From NCBI RefSeq assembly GCF_050389775.1, contig NZ_CP177150.1, positions 1 through 64,000 of the forward strand: DNA of 64,000 nucleotides. The letters run 5' to 3'. Position numbers and translations under genes: made by a program. This document shows positions 40,109-49,130 of the stretch, piece after piece (within the stretch, counting starts at the first letter, position 1; each line of letters opens with the position of its first letter). The notes beneath the pieces were generated by a model. It saw only the letters and a list, made by a program, of their open reading frames with translations, did no database searches and was not told where the DNA came from. The stretch comes from Marinibacterium sp050389775. GTDB taxonomy: Bacteria; Pseudomonadota; Alphaproteobacteria; Rhodobacterales; Rhodobacteraceae.

Positions 40109-40540
40109 ATGGAGACCAGCTTGGCACGAGACCTTATGTCGGACGAGGAATGGACGTTCTTTGAGCGCTTCATCCTCGCCGTCCGCGCCCCGAACGGGCG
40201 TAAACCCACCAACCACCGCCTCGTTCTTGATGGGATTTTCTGGATTGCCCGAACCGGGGCGCCTTGGCGCGATCTTCCCGGGGAGTTCGGCAAGTGGTCG
40301 AGCGTCTATCGGCAATTCCGGCGCTGGACGTTGGCCGGGCTCTGGGAGGACATCATGGAGGCACTGAACCAGAGCGGAGCTGTGCCAAGCGCCCTGCAGA
40401 TGATCGACAGCATCGTAATCCGCGCCCACCATCAGGCAGCGGGCGCTAAAGGGGGACTCCACGACAAGGTTTCGGCCGTTCTCGAGGTGGCTTTACGACC
40501 AAGATCCACCTCCTCGTCAATGCACACGGGCTTCCCATGA
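40109..40540 (+). CDS. IS5-family transposase, first frame (right copy)
   Basis: The 143-codon product is identical to that of the left copy, with the same N-terminal IS427-type domain and first catalytic Asp (LQMIDSIVIR). It overlaps the second frame by 4 bp. Confidence 0.85.
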   Translation: METSLARDLMSDEEWTFFERFILAVRAPNGRKPTNHRLVLDGIFWIARTGAPWRDLPGEFGKWSSVYRQFRRWTLAGLWEDIMEALNQSGAVPSALQMIDSIVIRAHHQAAGAKGGLHDKVSAVLEVALRPRSTSSSMHTGFP

Positions 40541-40896
40541 GGACAGAGATCACGCCAGGCCAGACGTCGGACTATCTCGGCTTCGATCTGGTGATGGCGG
40601 ATAATCTGCCCCGCCCGAGCGTGCTGCTCGCGGATCGCGGCTACGATGCAGACAAGATCAGAGACGGCATGGAAGCGCGCAACGTCCTGCCCGTGATCCC
40701 GATGCGAAAGTCCCGCAAGAAGCGGATTGGTGTCGATCGCTCGCTGTATCGCCTGCGGAATCTGGTCGAGCGCTGCTTCAACAAGCTCAAGAACGCCAGG
40801 CGTGTCGCGACCCGCTACGACAAGACGGCGGAAAGCTTCCTCGGCTTCATTGACATCACGTCGATCCGTCTCTGGATCCGCCATTTGTCAACATGA
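40537..40896 (+). CDS. IS5-family transposase, second frame (right copy)
   Basis: The 119-codon product equals that of the left copy (LADRGYDADK, NLVERCFNKLKNARR). One synonymous GAA/GAG difference in the VERC Glu codon separates the two copies. Transposase production would need frameshifting from the first frame. Confidence 0.85.
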   Translation: MRTEITPGQTSDYLGFDLVMADNLPRPSVLLADRGYDADKIRDGMEARNVLPVIPMRKSRKKRIGVDRSLYRLRNLVERCFNKLKNARRVATRYDKTAESFLGFIDITSIRLWIRHLST

Positions 40897-40907
40897 CCTA
40901 AGCTTGG

Positions 40908-40946
40908 GCCGCCTCCGCGCATTTGAAAGTGGAAAGGCGGCTTTTT
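40908..40946 (+). terminator. Terminator-like hairpin upstream of the methyltransferase-helicase gene
   Basis: GCCGCCT (40908-40914) pairs with AGGCGGC (40935-40941) and is followed by TTTTT. The gene it once served is gone, replaced by the IS element. Its T-run merges into the leader of the next gene. Confidence 0.6.
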
Positions 40947-40986
40947 GTCCTGTCAGACCCGTAACCTGACTGGAAGGACAGATCCC

Positions 40987-43900
40987 ATGGTCAACCGTAG
41001 GCTGAACACCGACCCCGTTATCCCATCACATGCTCGGCTCAGGGAGGTCCTGCCTCTGATTGGCAGCGCACTCGCCGAAGGACCGCTCAGAAGCTCGTCT
41101 TTGGCACGGCTCATGCGTGAGACCTTTGGCGGCAGCGATGCCGCGGGCGCCTGGTCCTGGCGCATGGCTTATGACGCGATGCAGGCCGCTGCGGTCATGC
41201 AGGTCGTACAGGGGACTGGCCAAGACGCGCTGACCTCTGCCGGACTGCTGGCCTCGCGGCTCCTGACGGAAACGCGGCGCTCTGAGCAGCAGATCCGCCT
41301 GCAGCAATTCAGCAGCCCGTTGCCCTATGCCGCGCTAGTTGCACGCGCTGCGTCCATACGGTCTGGTGAGACCTTCTTTGAGCCTTCGGCCGGCACCGGC
41401 GCGCTGGCCGGTTTTGCCCTGCGCGCGGGCGGTAAGCCGATGCTCAACGAGATCGATCCCTTCCGCCGCGCCCTGCTCGAGGCGGTCTTCGCGGTCGAGG
41501 TGACCGGCCATGACGCGGAGCATATCGACGACCTCCTGACCGCATCTGATCTTCCGGGCGTCATCGTGATGAACCCACCCTTCGCCTCCTCGGTCGATCG
41601 GTCGCGCGACAGGCATGTCGCGGCAAAGCATCTGATCGCCGCCGCCAAGCGGCTCGCCCCCGGCGGTAGGCTCGTGGCGATCATGCCGACGGGATTTTCG
41701 CCGGAACGGGATGCGGCCCATTGGGCGCGGGCCTCGGCAATCGCAAAGCCGCGTCTCGATCTCACGATCCCGGGCCATGTCTATCGCAAGCTCGGCACCA
41801 CGGTTGAGACCCAGCTCATGGTTTTCGACAAGGTGCAGGACGAGGTCGCGTTCGTCCGCGCGGTTGCGGCCGATCTGGAGGCGGCGCAGCACATCGTCGA
41901 TGATATCGCCGCGACCCGATCTAACGCTCCGCTTCAGTCGCGTGCACAGGTCCGGGCCATCCCGCGTCAGGGCACTACTCCCGCCGTACGCAGCCGACGG
42001 TTTGTCGCAAGCTCTACCTGCAAACCCAAAGCCCTGGCAGCCGTCCCGCTGGCCTTTACCCCCCTCGACACCCCCCGTGAAAACACCCCGGTTTCGGACA
42101 TCTATGCCCGCTACCGCCCTCAGCGGATCGAGATTGCGGGCGCGCAAGAACATCCCACGCCGCTGGTCGAGAGTATCGCCATGGCGTCGGTGGCCCCGCC
42201 GGCGCCTTCGAGCGATGCCGCTGCTGATCTGCGGCTGCCCGGTCGCCTGATCGAAGAGGGCTATCTCTCCGAGGCTCAGCTCGAGACCATCCTCATGGCG
42301 AACGACGCGCACGAACGCGACCTGCCGGGCAGGTTCACGATCGACGAGGACCAGACCCGAATGACCCGCGCCGACGATGATCCGGACGCACGGGCCTATC
42401 GCCTCGGATATTTCCTCGGCGACGGGACGGGGTGTGGCAAGGGCCGGGAATGCGCCGGGCTCATCTTGGTCAACTGGCTCGCGGGGCGGCGCAAGGCGGT
42501 CTGGATCTCTAAATCCGCCACGCTCATCGAGGACGCGATCCGGGACTGGACCGATCTCGGCGGTTCGCCTGCGGATATCCAGCCGCTCTCGAAATGGAAG
42601 CCCGACCAACCGATCTCCATGGGCGACGGCATCCTCTTCGTCACCTATGCGACGCTGCGCTCAGCGGGAAAATGTGGGACGACGCGCCTCGGCCAGATCC
42701 TCGATTGGATGGGCGAGGGGTTCGACGGCGTGCTGGCCTTCGACGAGGCGCATGCCATGCAGAACGCCGCCGGGTCTGAGGCGGGCAGGGGCGTCAAACC
42801 CTCTCAGCAGGGTCTCGCCGGGCTGCGCTTGCAGTTGGCAGTGCCCCGGGCTCGGGTCTTCTACGTCTCGGCGACCGGGGCCACGAGCGTGCACAATCTG
42901 GCCTATGGCTCCCGCCTCGGTCTCTGGGGACAGGGACCGGAATATCCCTTCCCGAGCCGCGAGAGCTTTGTTTCCGCGATGGAGGCCGGCGGGGTGGCCG
43001 CGATGGAGGTGGTGGCACGCGACCTCAAGACGCTCGGTTTCTACACGGCTCGGGCGCTCAGCTTCGACGGCGTGGAATATGACGTGCTCGAACATGCGCT
43101 GACGCCCTCCCAGATCGAGATCTACGACGCCTATGCCGGTGCCTTCCGGACGATCCATCACAATCTCGAGGCGGCACTGACCGCGACCGGCGTCAACGAC
43201 GCCTCCGGTCAGACGAACGCCTCTGCGGCGCGGTCTGCGGCGAAGTCACGGTTCGAGAGTACCAAGCAGCGCTTCTTCAACCATCTGCTCCTCGGGATGA
43301 AGGCCCCGACCATCATTCGCGCCATCGGCGAGGATCTGGCGGAGGGATATGCCTGTGTTATCCAGGTGGTCTCCACCGGCGAGAGCCTCCTGAAACGGCG
43401 GCTGGAGGCGATGGACCCCGAGGATGAGTTGACGCAAGGCGCGCTGACCCCGCGCGACTACGTCCTGGGCTACCTCGAACAGGCTTTCCCGATCCACGCC
43501 CAGAAACTCGTCGAGATCGACGGGAACATGGTGGCAGAGCCGCTTCGAGACGCGGATGGCACTCTGGTCGTCTCGCGCGAGGCCGAAGCTCTGCGCGATG
43601 CGGCGATGATGGAGCTGATGGCCCTGGCGCCGATCCCCTCGGCGCTTGATCAGATCCTCTGGGCCTTCGGCGACGGTGCCGTGGCCGAGGTGACGGGACG
43701 TTCGGTCCGGCCGCTGAAATCCCGGGACAGAGCGCTCTTCATCGAGAAGCGGTCCGCCAGCAGCAATTCCTCGGAAACCCGGGCCTTCATGGACGGCGAG
43801 AAGGACATCCTCATCTTCTCCGATGCCGGAGGCACGGGTCGGTCTTACCATGCGGCTAGATCGGCGAAGAACCAGAAGCGGCGGCGGCACTACCTGCTGG

Positions 43901-45243
43901 AGCCCGGCTGGCGCGCCGATGCAGCGATCCAGGGGCTCGGCCGCACGCATCGCTCGGCCCAGGTCAGCGCGCCCTTCTTCCGGGTCTGCACCTCGGATGT
44001 TCATGGCGAGAAGCGCTTCACCTCGACGATCGCCCGGCGGCTCGACCAACTGGGGGCGCTCACCAAGGGGCAGCGCGAGACCGGTTCGCAGGGCATGTTC
44101 CGCGAGGAGGACAATCTCGAAAGCCCGATCGCGCGGGCTGCACTGCGCGGCTACTACGCCGATCTGGCCGCCGGGCGTGCCGGGGCGATGAGCTACGAGT
44201 GGTTCACGGACTGGACCGCGCTTCGGCTGATTGATCAGGACGGCGTGCTGCTGGAAGAACTGCCGCCCATCCAGCGCTTCCTGAACCGGGTCCTGGCGTT
44301 GCCGATCCATATGCAGAACGCGCTCTTCGCCGAGTTCATGACCCGGATTGCCGATCAGACCGAACGGGCGCGGGCCGCGGGCACGCTCGATCTCGGGGTC
44401 GAGACCCTGCGTGGCGAAAGGATCGAGCAGGTCTCGGCTGAGGACCTCTGGACCTGTCCAAGGTCCGGGGCTGTGACGCGGATCATCGGGCTCGAGGTGA
44501 CGGACCCCGTCCATATCCTCGCGGGGGATGACGCGGTGGACCGAAACCATGACAAGCTGCCGATGGTCAATCGCGCCTCGGGGCGCGCGGCGCTGATCTC
44601 GTCGCGGCCCATGCAGATCTATGACGAGGAGATCGTCACGCTGATGCGCAAAGTCACGCGGCCGACTGGATCGACCTATGTCGAGGAAGGAAAGTTCCAG
44701 GCCTCGGCCTGGGAGGAAATCGCGCGTCCCGAGTTCCTGCATCTCTGGGACGCGGAGGCCGACAGCCTGCCGAAAACCACCACGACGAAGCTCTATCTCC
44801 TCACCGGGCTCCTGCTGCCGATCTGGAAGGACATCCCGTCGGGCAACGAGCGCATCTACCGGGTCACGCCGGACGGGCAGGGCAGCATGATCGGTCGGAC
44901 CGTCAGCGAAGACGGCGCCGCCGCGCTGCGTGCCCGGTTCATGCTGGGCACACCAAAGACCCCGCAGGAGATGCTGACGGCGGCGCTCGGCTCCACCGCG
45001 CCGGTCGACTTGGGCCGGGGCCTCACGCTCACCCGCCGCCGGGTCGCGGGCGCGGCCCGTCTCGAGATCGACGGTGCCGACCGGGGTGCGATCGACGGGC
45101 TGCAAGCTCTGGGCTGTTTCACCGAGATCATCGCCTACCAGCTCCGGGTCTTCGTGCCGCACGGGGAGGGTGTCGAGACCGCCGCGATCCTCGGCCGGAT
45201 CGTGGGGGCGGGCTCTCCGAGGGCGGCAGATCGCGCCGCCTAA
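40987..45243 (+). CDS. Methyltransferase fused to strawberry notch-type helicase
   Basis: A 1418-aa two-part protein. The N-terminal part (about 100-310) is an adenine-type methyltransferase with the SAM motif FEPSAGTGALAG (about 131-142) and the catalytic VMNPPFAS (about 193-200). The rest is a superfamily 2 ATPase of strawberry notch type with Walker A GDGTGCGKGRE (about 478) and DEAH box AFDEAHAM (about 585), then a second RecA domain with GGTGRSYHAAR and QGLGRTHRSAQ. Similar methyltransferase-helicase proteins occur on large plasmids and phages (P1 DarB is one known for anti-restriction). A DNA-protection role during transfer is therefore plausible but inferred. Confidence 0.88.
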   Translation: MVNRRLNTDPVIPSHARLREVLPLIGSALAEGPLRSSSLARLMRETFGGSDAAGAWSWRMAYDAMQAAAVMQVVQGTGQDALTSAGLLASRLLTETRRSEQQIRLQQFSSPLPYAALVARAASIRSGETFFEPSAGTGALAGFALRAGGKPMLNEIDPFRRALLEAVFAVEVTGHDAEHIDDLLTASDLPGVIVMNPPFASSVDRSRDRHVAAKHLIAAAKRLAPGGRLVAIMPTGFSPERDAAHWARASAIAKPRLDLTIPGHVYRKLGTTVETQLMVFDKVQDEVAFVRAVAADLEAAQHIVDDIAATRSNAPLQSRAQVRAIPRQGTTPAVRSRRFVASSTCKPKALAAVPLAFTPLDTPRENTPVSDIYARYRPQRIEIAGAQEHPTPLVESIAMASVAPPAPSSDAAADLRLPGRLIEEGYLSEAQLETILMANDAHERDLPGRFTIDEDQTRMTRADDDPDARAYRLGYFLGDGTGCGKGRECAGLILVNWLAGRRKAVWISKSATLIEDAIRDWTDLGGSPADIQPLSKWKPDQPISMGDGILFVTYATLRSAGKCGTTRLGQILDWMGEGFDGVLAFDEAHAMQNAAGSEAGRGVKPSQQGLAGLRLQLAVPRARVFYVSATGATSVHNLAYGSRLGLWGQGPEYPFPSRESFVSAMEAGGVAAMEVVARDLKTLGFYTARALSFDGVEYDVLEHALTPSQIEIYDAYAGAFRTIHHNLEAALTATGVNDASGQTNASAARSAAKSRFESTKQRFFNHLLLGMKAPTIIRAIGEDLAEGYACVIQVVSTGESLLKRRLEAMDPEDELTQGALTPRDYVLGYLEQAFPIHAQKLVEIDGNMVAEPLRDADGTLVVSREAEALRDAAMMELMALAPIPSALDQILWAFGDGAVAEVTGRSVRPLKSRDRALFIEKRSASSNSSETRAFMDGEKDILIFSDAGGTGRSYHAARSAKNQKRRRHYLLEPGWRADAAIQGLGRTHRSAQVSAPFFRVCTSDVHGEKRFTSTIARRLDQLGALTKGQRETGSQGMFREEDNLESPIARAALRGYYADLAAGRAGAMSYEWFTDWTALRLIDQDGVLLEELPPIQRFLNRVLALPIHMQNALFAEFMTRIADQTERARAAGTLDLGVETLRGERIEQVSAEDLWTCPRSGAVTRIIGLEVTDPVHILAGDDAVDRNHDKLPMVNRASGRAALISSRPMQIYDEEIVTLMRKVTRPTGSTYVEEGKFQASAWEEIARPEFLHLWDAEADSLPKTTTTKLYLLTGLLLPIWKDIPSGNERIYRVTPDGQGSMIGRTVSEDGAAALRARFMLGTPKTPQEMLTAALGSTAPVDLGRGLTLTRRRVAGAARLEIDGADRGAIDGLQALGCFTEIIAYQLRVFVPHGEGVETAAILGRIVGAGSPRAADRAA

Positions 45244-45328
45244 GCGGTACCGATCTAGCGGACGTGGGCAGCGGCGTCGCCGCCCGCGCGCCGCGTTGCC
45301 GCGGTCAAAACTGGAACTGGAGATCAAT

Positions 45329-45655
45329 ATGAACATCACGCAGATCAAGGCCGCCGTGGATGCCGGTAAATCCGTCCACTGGGCCAACGAAGGCTACCGG
45401 GTGCACCGCGATATCCTCGGCCAATACCTCATCACCTTTGTGCCGAACGGCAGCGCAATCGGTCTGACCGACCGGAGTGGCCATCGTCTGAACGGGGCCG
45501 AGGCCGACTTCTTCATAGTAGTGTCCACGCGTGAAGCAAACGGGGAGCAGGAAGGGAGGTGCGAGGGGCGACGTCGGAGGGCCATCCTGACGCTGGGACG
45601 GGCTGACGGGCAGGAGAGAAAGGAAAGAAGGCTGTGGGTTTTTGCGATCCCATGA
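45329..45655 (+). CDS. Small conserved plasmid protein
   Basis: The first 65 residues (VHWANEGYRVHRDILGQYLI, then IGLTDRSGHRLNGAEADFF) look like a compact conserved domain of plasmid backbone proteins. I cannot name it. The last 40 residues are polar and basic (GRCEGRRRRAILTLGR) and look less conserved; an upstream frameshift or run-on is possible. An AACTGGAGA ribosome site precedes the ATG. Confidence 0.65.
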   Translation: MNITQIKAAVDAGKSVHWANEGYRVHRDILGQYLITFVPNGSAIGLTDRSGHRLNGAEADFFIVVSTREANGEQEGRCEGRRRRAILTLGRADGQERKERRLWVFAIP

Positions 45656-45724
45656 GGGGTCGGAAAAGCAATCCCGCGCGCTCAGGCAGGAAGCCGGGCA
45701 GCGGCAAACCCAAGGAGAAGACCC

Positions 45725-46453
45725 ATGTTCGCAGGAACCCTGACCAAAACCGCCGAGACCGCAACCGCAGCCTTTACCGGCATGATCCACTCCACCCGGT
45801 TCGACATCGCGATCCAGCTTGAGGTCCGGACCAAGATGTCCGAGCGGAGCCCGGATTTCGACGTGACGGCCGTCAACAAGTCCGGGCGCAAGGTGCGCAT
45901 CGGCACGGCCTGGAACGAGATCGGCAATACCACCGGCAACCCTTACCTTTCGATGCAGATCGACGTGGGCCTCGGCCCGTTCCGCGTCAATGCGGTGCAG
46001 AGCAAGGAGGCGCGGGAGGCCCAGAGCGGCGAATACGAGATCATCCCGCTGGTCTCGAACGGCTCCATGAAATCCGGCTCGATCTCGGGCGAGCTGACGG
46101 CGATGGATGCGGACAACGCCTTTGCCGGTTACGTCGCCAACATGATGTTCGATCTCGATTTCATGCTCATCGAGAACACCTTCAAGACCGAGGAGACCCA
46201 TCCCGATTACCGCATCGAGGTCAGCTCGCCGAAGGGCCACCCGATCCGCGTGGGATCGGCCTGGATGGCGAAGAGCAATCGCACCGGGAACGACTACGTC
46301 TCGCTCCTCATCAACACGCCCGATGGTGATCTGCGGGTGAACGCGGTGCAGAACGAGGAGCAGCGCGGTGGCCAGACCTTCTCGATCATCCCGTTTGTCG
46401 AGAGCGCTGGCCAAGAGCGGTCGGACAACACCGGCCTCGCCCTGGTGAGCTGA
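45725..46453 (+). CDS. Tandem DUF736 protein
   Basis: A 242-aa protein with two copies of a DUF736-like domain. The shared pattern is PDFDVTA...KVRIGTAWNEI..TGNPYLSMQI..FRVNAVQ (about residues 37-92) and PDYRIEV...PIRVGSAWMAK..TGNDYVSLLI..LRVNAVQ (about 158-215). Single-domain DUF736 proteins of about 100 aa are common on alphaproteobacterial plasmids with unknown function. This is an internal duplication. An AAGGAG ribosome site precedes it and a hairpin (GGCGTCCCGA/TCGGGGCGCC) follows. Confidence 0.85.
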   Translation: MFAGTLTKTAETATAAFTGMIHSTRFDIAIQLEVRTKMSERSPDFDVTAVNKSGRKVRIGTAWNEIGNTTGNPYLSMQIDVGLGPFRVNAVQSKEAREAQSGEYEIIPLVSNGSMKSGSISGELTAMDADNAFAGYVANMMFDLDFMLIENTFKTEETHPDYRIEVSSPKGHPIRVGSAWMAKSNRTGNDYVSLLINTPDGDLRVNAVQNEEQRGGQTFSIIPFVESAGQERSDNTGLALVS

Positions 46454-46540
46454 CAAACAGCAGTATTCTAGCGAAAGGGCGTCCCGAGCAATCGGGGCGC
46501 CTGTAATCCGTGCTTCCTGTCCCCAAGAGGCACGCCTCGT

Positions 46541-46574
46541 GAGGGGAGTCGCAGCAGCGCGGCTCCCCTCTTTT
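46541..46574 (+). terminator. Rho-independent terminator
   Basis: GAGGGGAG (46541-46548) pairs with CTCCCCTC (46563-46570), followed by TTTTC. It closes the tandem DUF736 transcription unit and lies 30 bp before the next small gene. Confidence 0.7.
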
Positions 46575-46602
46575 CGTTTCATCCCATCAAAAGAATGGAC
46601 AC

Positions 46603-46788
46603 ATGTTCAATCTTGCCCATCCCAAGCTGGTGACGCTCGCCGAGATCGCGGACTTCCTGGAAGACCATGCGCTCGGCAGCGTCGTGCCCGCGATCTGCAT
46701 GGCGCCCGATTGCGATCACACCGCCGATCTCGAACCGGATCAGCGCGCCGCCCGCCGTGCCACCCTCAAACCATTGGAGCCGACATGA
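46603..46788 (+). CDS. Small Cys-containing protein, probably truncated
   Basis: 61 codons. VTLAEIADFLEDHALGSVV and the Cys pair in AICMAPDCDHTADLEPDQ resemble small zinc-ribbon-like plasmid proteins, which normally continue with a second Cys pair. Here the end (RAARRATLKPLEPT) lacks it, so the 3' part seems deleted. The TGA overlaps the ATG of the RadC-like gene. Confidence 0.6.
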   Translation: MFNLAHPKLVTLAEIADFLEDHALGSVVPAICMAPDCDHTADLEPDQRAARRATLKPLEPT

Positions 46789-47291
46789 CACGACATGACC
46801 CCATCGAAACCACCGATCCGCCCGCGCCCGGCTTCTCGGAGGCCGAAATCGAGACCATCGACGCGGCACGAGATATCCTGCGCAGGCATGCCCGGGCCAC
46901 TGCCGTGCTGCAATCCTGGACGATGCTGACCGACTACCTGGCTCTGAACGCCGTCCGCGAACGGGTCGAGGTGTTCCGGGTGCTGCTGTTGGACCGGAAA
47001 AACAAGCTGATCCGTGACAAGATCATGTCACGGGGCAGCATCGATCACGTTCCGGTCTATGTCAGCGAGGTCCTGCGTTCGGCTATCGTGCTTGATGCTT
47101 CTGCTCTCATCCTCTCTCATAATCACCCCTCCGGCGACCCGCAGCCAAGCCAGGCCGACATCAACATGACACGGAAGATCGTTGACGCCTGCAGGGTGAT
47201 GGGCATCACCGTCCATGATCACATTATTGTCGGCTTCGGACGGGAGCAGGCCGCGTTCAGCATGCGGGCAGCGAGGATGTTGGGCGACTAG
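46785..47291 (+). CDS. RadC-like JAB/MPN domain protein
   Basis: A 168-aa RadC-family protein with the full metal motif SHNHPSGDPQPSQAD (about residues 110-124), preceded by EVFRVLLLDRKNKLI. It lacks the N-terminal helix-hairpin-helix of chromosomal RadC. JAB/MPN proteins can be metalloproteases, but RadC function is unsettled; plasmid copies are common. Coupled by ATGA to the small gene upstream. Confidence 0.88.
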   Translation: MTRHDPIETTDPPAPGFSEAEIETIDAARDILRRHARATAVLQSWTMLTDYLALNAVRERVEVFRVLLLDRKNKLIRDKIMSRGSIDHVPVYVSEVLRSAIVLDASALILSHNHPSGDPQPSQADINMTRKIVDACRVMGITVHDHIIVGFGREQAAFSMRAARMLGD

Positions 47292-47310
47292 TCTAGCGGC
47301 AGTTCAGACG

Positions 47311-47526
47311 TTATTCCTGACGGTTGCGCGCCTTGGTCAAGGCTGTCCATTCATCCAACAGTTCATCGGTCCTCTGGATGATCCTGTCCCGCTCCGGCTG
47401 GAAACTGCCCTGGGCTGCGATGCCTCCTACCAACGCGGATCGCGCTTCCTCCTCACTGATCCATTCTAGGCGCTTGTGGAGGCGTTCGATTTCCGCGTGA
47501 AACTTCTCATCATCAGTGTCTGCCAT
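47311..47526 (-). CDS. Small coiled-coil protein
   Basis: A 71-aa acidic/basic helical protein (DEKFHAEIERLHKRLEWISE, then ERDRIIQRTDELLDEWTALT) with a likely coiled coil throughout. An AAGGAGAG site precedes the ATG. It is convergent with the RadC-like gene. Function unknown. Confidence 0.65.
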   Translation of the reverse strand: MADTDDEKFHAEIERLHKRLEWISEEEARSALVGGIAAQGSFQPERDRIIQRTDELLDEWTALTKARNRQE

Positions 47527-47725
47527 CGTCGTTTTCTCTCCTTGTCCGCTTGCCGCATACCCTATCCTGCGTTGCCCCTGAGAGGGCGCAACAGTTGAAT
47601 CTTCACCCTGTCCCTGCTACTTACTGCTCTGACAGCGATGCTGTCGGCGACCCGTCATGCCGCGTGCAGGTCGAGCGTCGCGGTGACCCGAACCTCGAAG
47701 GGTTCGGTTGCGAGCCGCTCTTAAG

Positions 47726-47749
47726 AACCGCCCCGAGGGCGGTTTTTTT
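47726..47749 (+). terminator. Rho-independent terminator
   Basis: ACCGCCC (47727-47733) and GGGCGGT (47737-47743) form a stem with a 3-nt loop followed by seven T. The plus-strand T-run suggests it ends a plus-strand transcript from the 47.5-47.7 kb gap, although no gene is clear there; it also lies right at the 3' end of the minus-strand DUF3800 gene. A further CCGAACC/GGTTCGG hairpin lies at about 47690-47709. Confidence 0.7.
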
Positions 47750-47752
47750 GAT

Positions 47753-48367
47753 TCAAAGCACCTGGATCCCATAGGTCTCGTGAAGCCCCTTCGCATTTGC
47801 TTCGCCGCGCTGAATCCACCTGCGCGCATAGGCGACCACGTCGGCGAGCTGCAGGAGGCGCGATGCTGCGGAGTCGATCTGGCTGATGCGGTTCACAGCC
47901 TTGAACCGCCCGTCATGCTGGCACGCCTCCGCAATGATCCGCTGGAATTCGGGGTTCGTGTTGTGGTGGTTCAGATCGAGGATCAGTTCGACGTTGCCGA
48001 GGCCCTGACCGCGAATCCTGCTCAGCTTCCGGAACTGCCCGACGGCGACCTTGACGGTCTCGATGACGTTTCCGGCGTAGATCGCAGACGCCGTGCCCTC
48101 GGTCATCGTTCCCAGCCTGTTCATCAGGACCATGCCCTCGGGTCGGTCGGCCTGAGCAAAGCGCGCCAGAAGGCCTTGCAGGTATTCCCGGCTCAGGTTC
48201 GCTGCATGCAGCTCGTTGGCGTTCGGCTCCAGCAGATCGCTCAAGGATTTGTCGACCCGCCCGCAGTCCCGCGCCCAGGCCATCACGCATCCGAGCGCGA
48301 AGCCGGGGTCTCCGGCGGTTCCGCATTCGTCGATGAAACAGAGGATGCGCTTATTCTGTGCCGCCAT
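47753..48367 (-). CDS. DUF3800 domain-containing protein
   Basis: A 204-aa protein with the DUF3800 start ILCFIDECGTAGDP (catalytic-type Asp/Glu in an RNase H-like fold), the acidic VELILDLNHHNTNPEF and the C-terminal SRLLQLADVVAYARRW, where the conserved Asp sits. Members are often in defence or mobile contexts and are suspected nucleases. Its start overlaps the 3' end of the HTH gene by 17 bp, so the two form an operon. Confidence 0.82.
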   Translation of the reverse strand: MAAQNKRILCFIDECGTAGDPGFALGCVMAWARDCGRVDKSLSDLLEPNANELHAANLSREYLQGLLARFAQADRPEGMVLMNRLGTMTEGTASAIYAGNVIETVKVAVGQFRKLSRIRGQGLGNVELILDLNHHNTNPEFQRIIAEACQHDGRFKAVNRISQIDSAASRLLQLADVVAYARRWIQRGEANAKGLHETYGIQVL

Positions 48368-48869
48368 CGCTCTTGGCCTTTCTGGCACGCGCGCTGGCTC
48401 TGGCGCGCGGCGTCTCGGTGAGGGCCCGCGCCTCTTCCCGCTCCTTCCGTTCCTCCTCGAAATCCGGCTCGAGTTTCTTCAGCTTGTTGATCAGCCCTGT
48501 CAGGTGGTACCGGTTCGGCCCGTAGTCGCCGACGCTGGTCTTCCACTGCTCGCGCGTGACCAGCCCGGCCTCCTCGAGCGCTTTGATGTTGATTCGGATC
48601 GTCTGCTCGGTGATGCCGATGCGCTTTGCAAGGTCGCGCTTCGTCGGGAAGGGCGGGCGAAGCGGATCATAGTAATAGCCCAGAAGCTGGACGATGATGG
48701 TCAGCTGCGTAGGGGTGATCCCCAGCCGGTTCTGCGCGCGCAGCAGGATATTGGGAACGCCGGTATATCCATGCGAATAAACCTTTGGCCCGAAGATACG
48801 TTCGGTCGAGGACTTTTCCGGCGCCCTCTTGCGCGTCTTTCTTGGTGTGGTCGTAGTTGTCTTTGCCAT
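48351..48869 (-). CDS. Winged-helix DNA-binding protein (plasmid regulator or initiator-like)
   Basis: A 172-aa protein with a central winged HTH: VPNILLRAQNRLGITPTQLT, then FPTKRDLAKRIGITEQTIRI and NIKALEEAGLVTREQ (about residues 38-105). Both termini are highly basic. It resembles HTH proteins seen with plasmid replication and transfer genes. A cluster of CCACC/GGTGG palindromes lies 70-200 bp upstream and is its likely binding region. Co-transcribed with the DUF3800 gene. Confidence 0.75.
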   Translation of the reverse strand: MAKTTTTTPRKTRKRAPEKSSTERIFGPKVYSHGYTGVPNILLRAQNRLGITPTQLTIIVQLLGYYYDPLRPPFPTKRDLAKRIGITEQTIRINIKALEEAGLVTREQWKTSVGDYGPNRYHLTGLINKLKKLEPDFEEERKEREEARALTETPRARASARARKAKSDGGTE

Positions 48870-48935
48870 TGTGGGCCTCCTTGTCCTTTGATCTACGGAG
48901 GCTTGGGCGTCGTCTCAATGGCTTGGCCGGGCCTT

Positions 48936-49072
48936 CGGGTGGTAGGATTTCCACCCCACCCGAATATCGGTATTCCGCTACTCCCGGACTTGCGGTGATT
49001 GGAACACGCTGCTTAGGTGCACGAGATTCCACCAGAGGTGGGGTTGATAGTCCACCCTACCCGTGGGGTGGA
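48936..49072. repeat. Cluster of GGTGG/CCACC palindromes
   Basis: Three inverted repeats: CGGGTGG (48936-48942) with CCACCCG (48956-48962); CCACC (49029-49033) with GGTGG (49037-49041); TCCACCC (49051-49057) with GGGTGGA (49066-49072). They lie in the gap between the HTH gene and the upstream 135-aa gene on the same strand. They are candidate operators of the HTH protein or iteron-like origin sites. Confidence 0.6.
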
Positions 49073-49130
49073 AAACCAGTCAACGCTAAGAGGCCGATTT
49101 GGCGACCTTTTTGCCGGTTCGGTCACTATT

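Larger units (their letters stand above)
40048..40898 (+). mobile_element. IS5-family (IS427-like) insertion sequence, right copy
   Basis: 851 bp, inverted relative to the left copy, with the same terminal repeats (GGTCGTGTTGACAAA and, on the other strand, GGTCATGTTGACAAA). CCTA lies before it and TAAG after it, so a TA duplication is possible. The insertion overwrote the end of glpR and cut the DNA upstream of the methyltransferase-helicase leader. Confidence 0.88.

Noticed and set aside
43246..45387. A 713-codon minus-strand open frame opposite the methyltransferase-helicase
   Set aside because: Shadow of a gene with intact motifs on the plus strand.
47640..47720. A GGTTCG-containing hairpin region that at first looked like a tRNA T-arm
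   Set aside because: No acceptor stem, anticodon arm or CCA-proximal pairing could be built around it.
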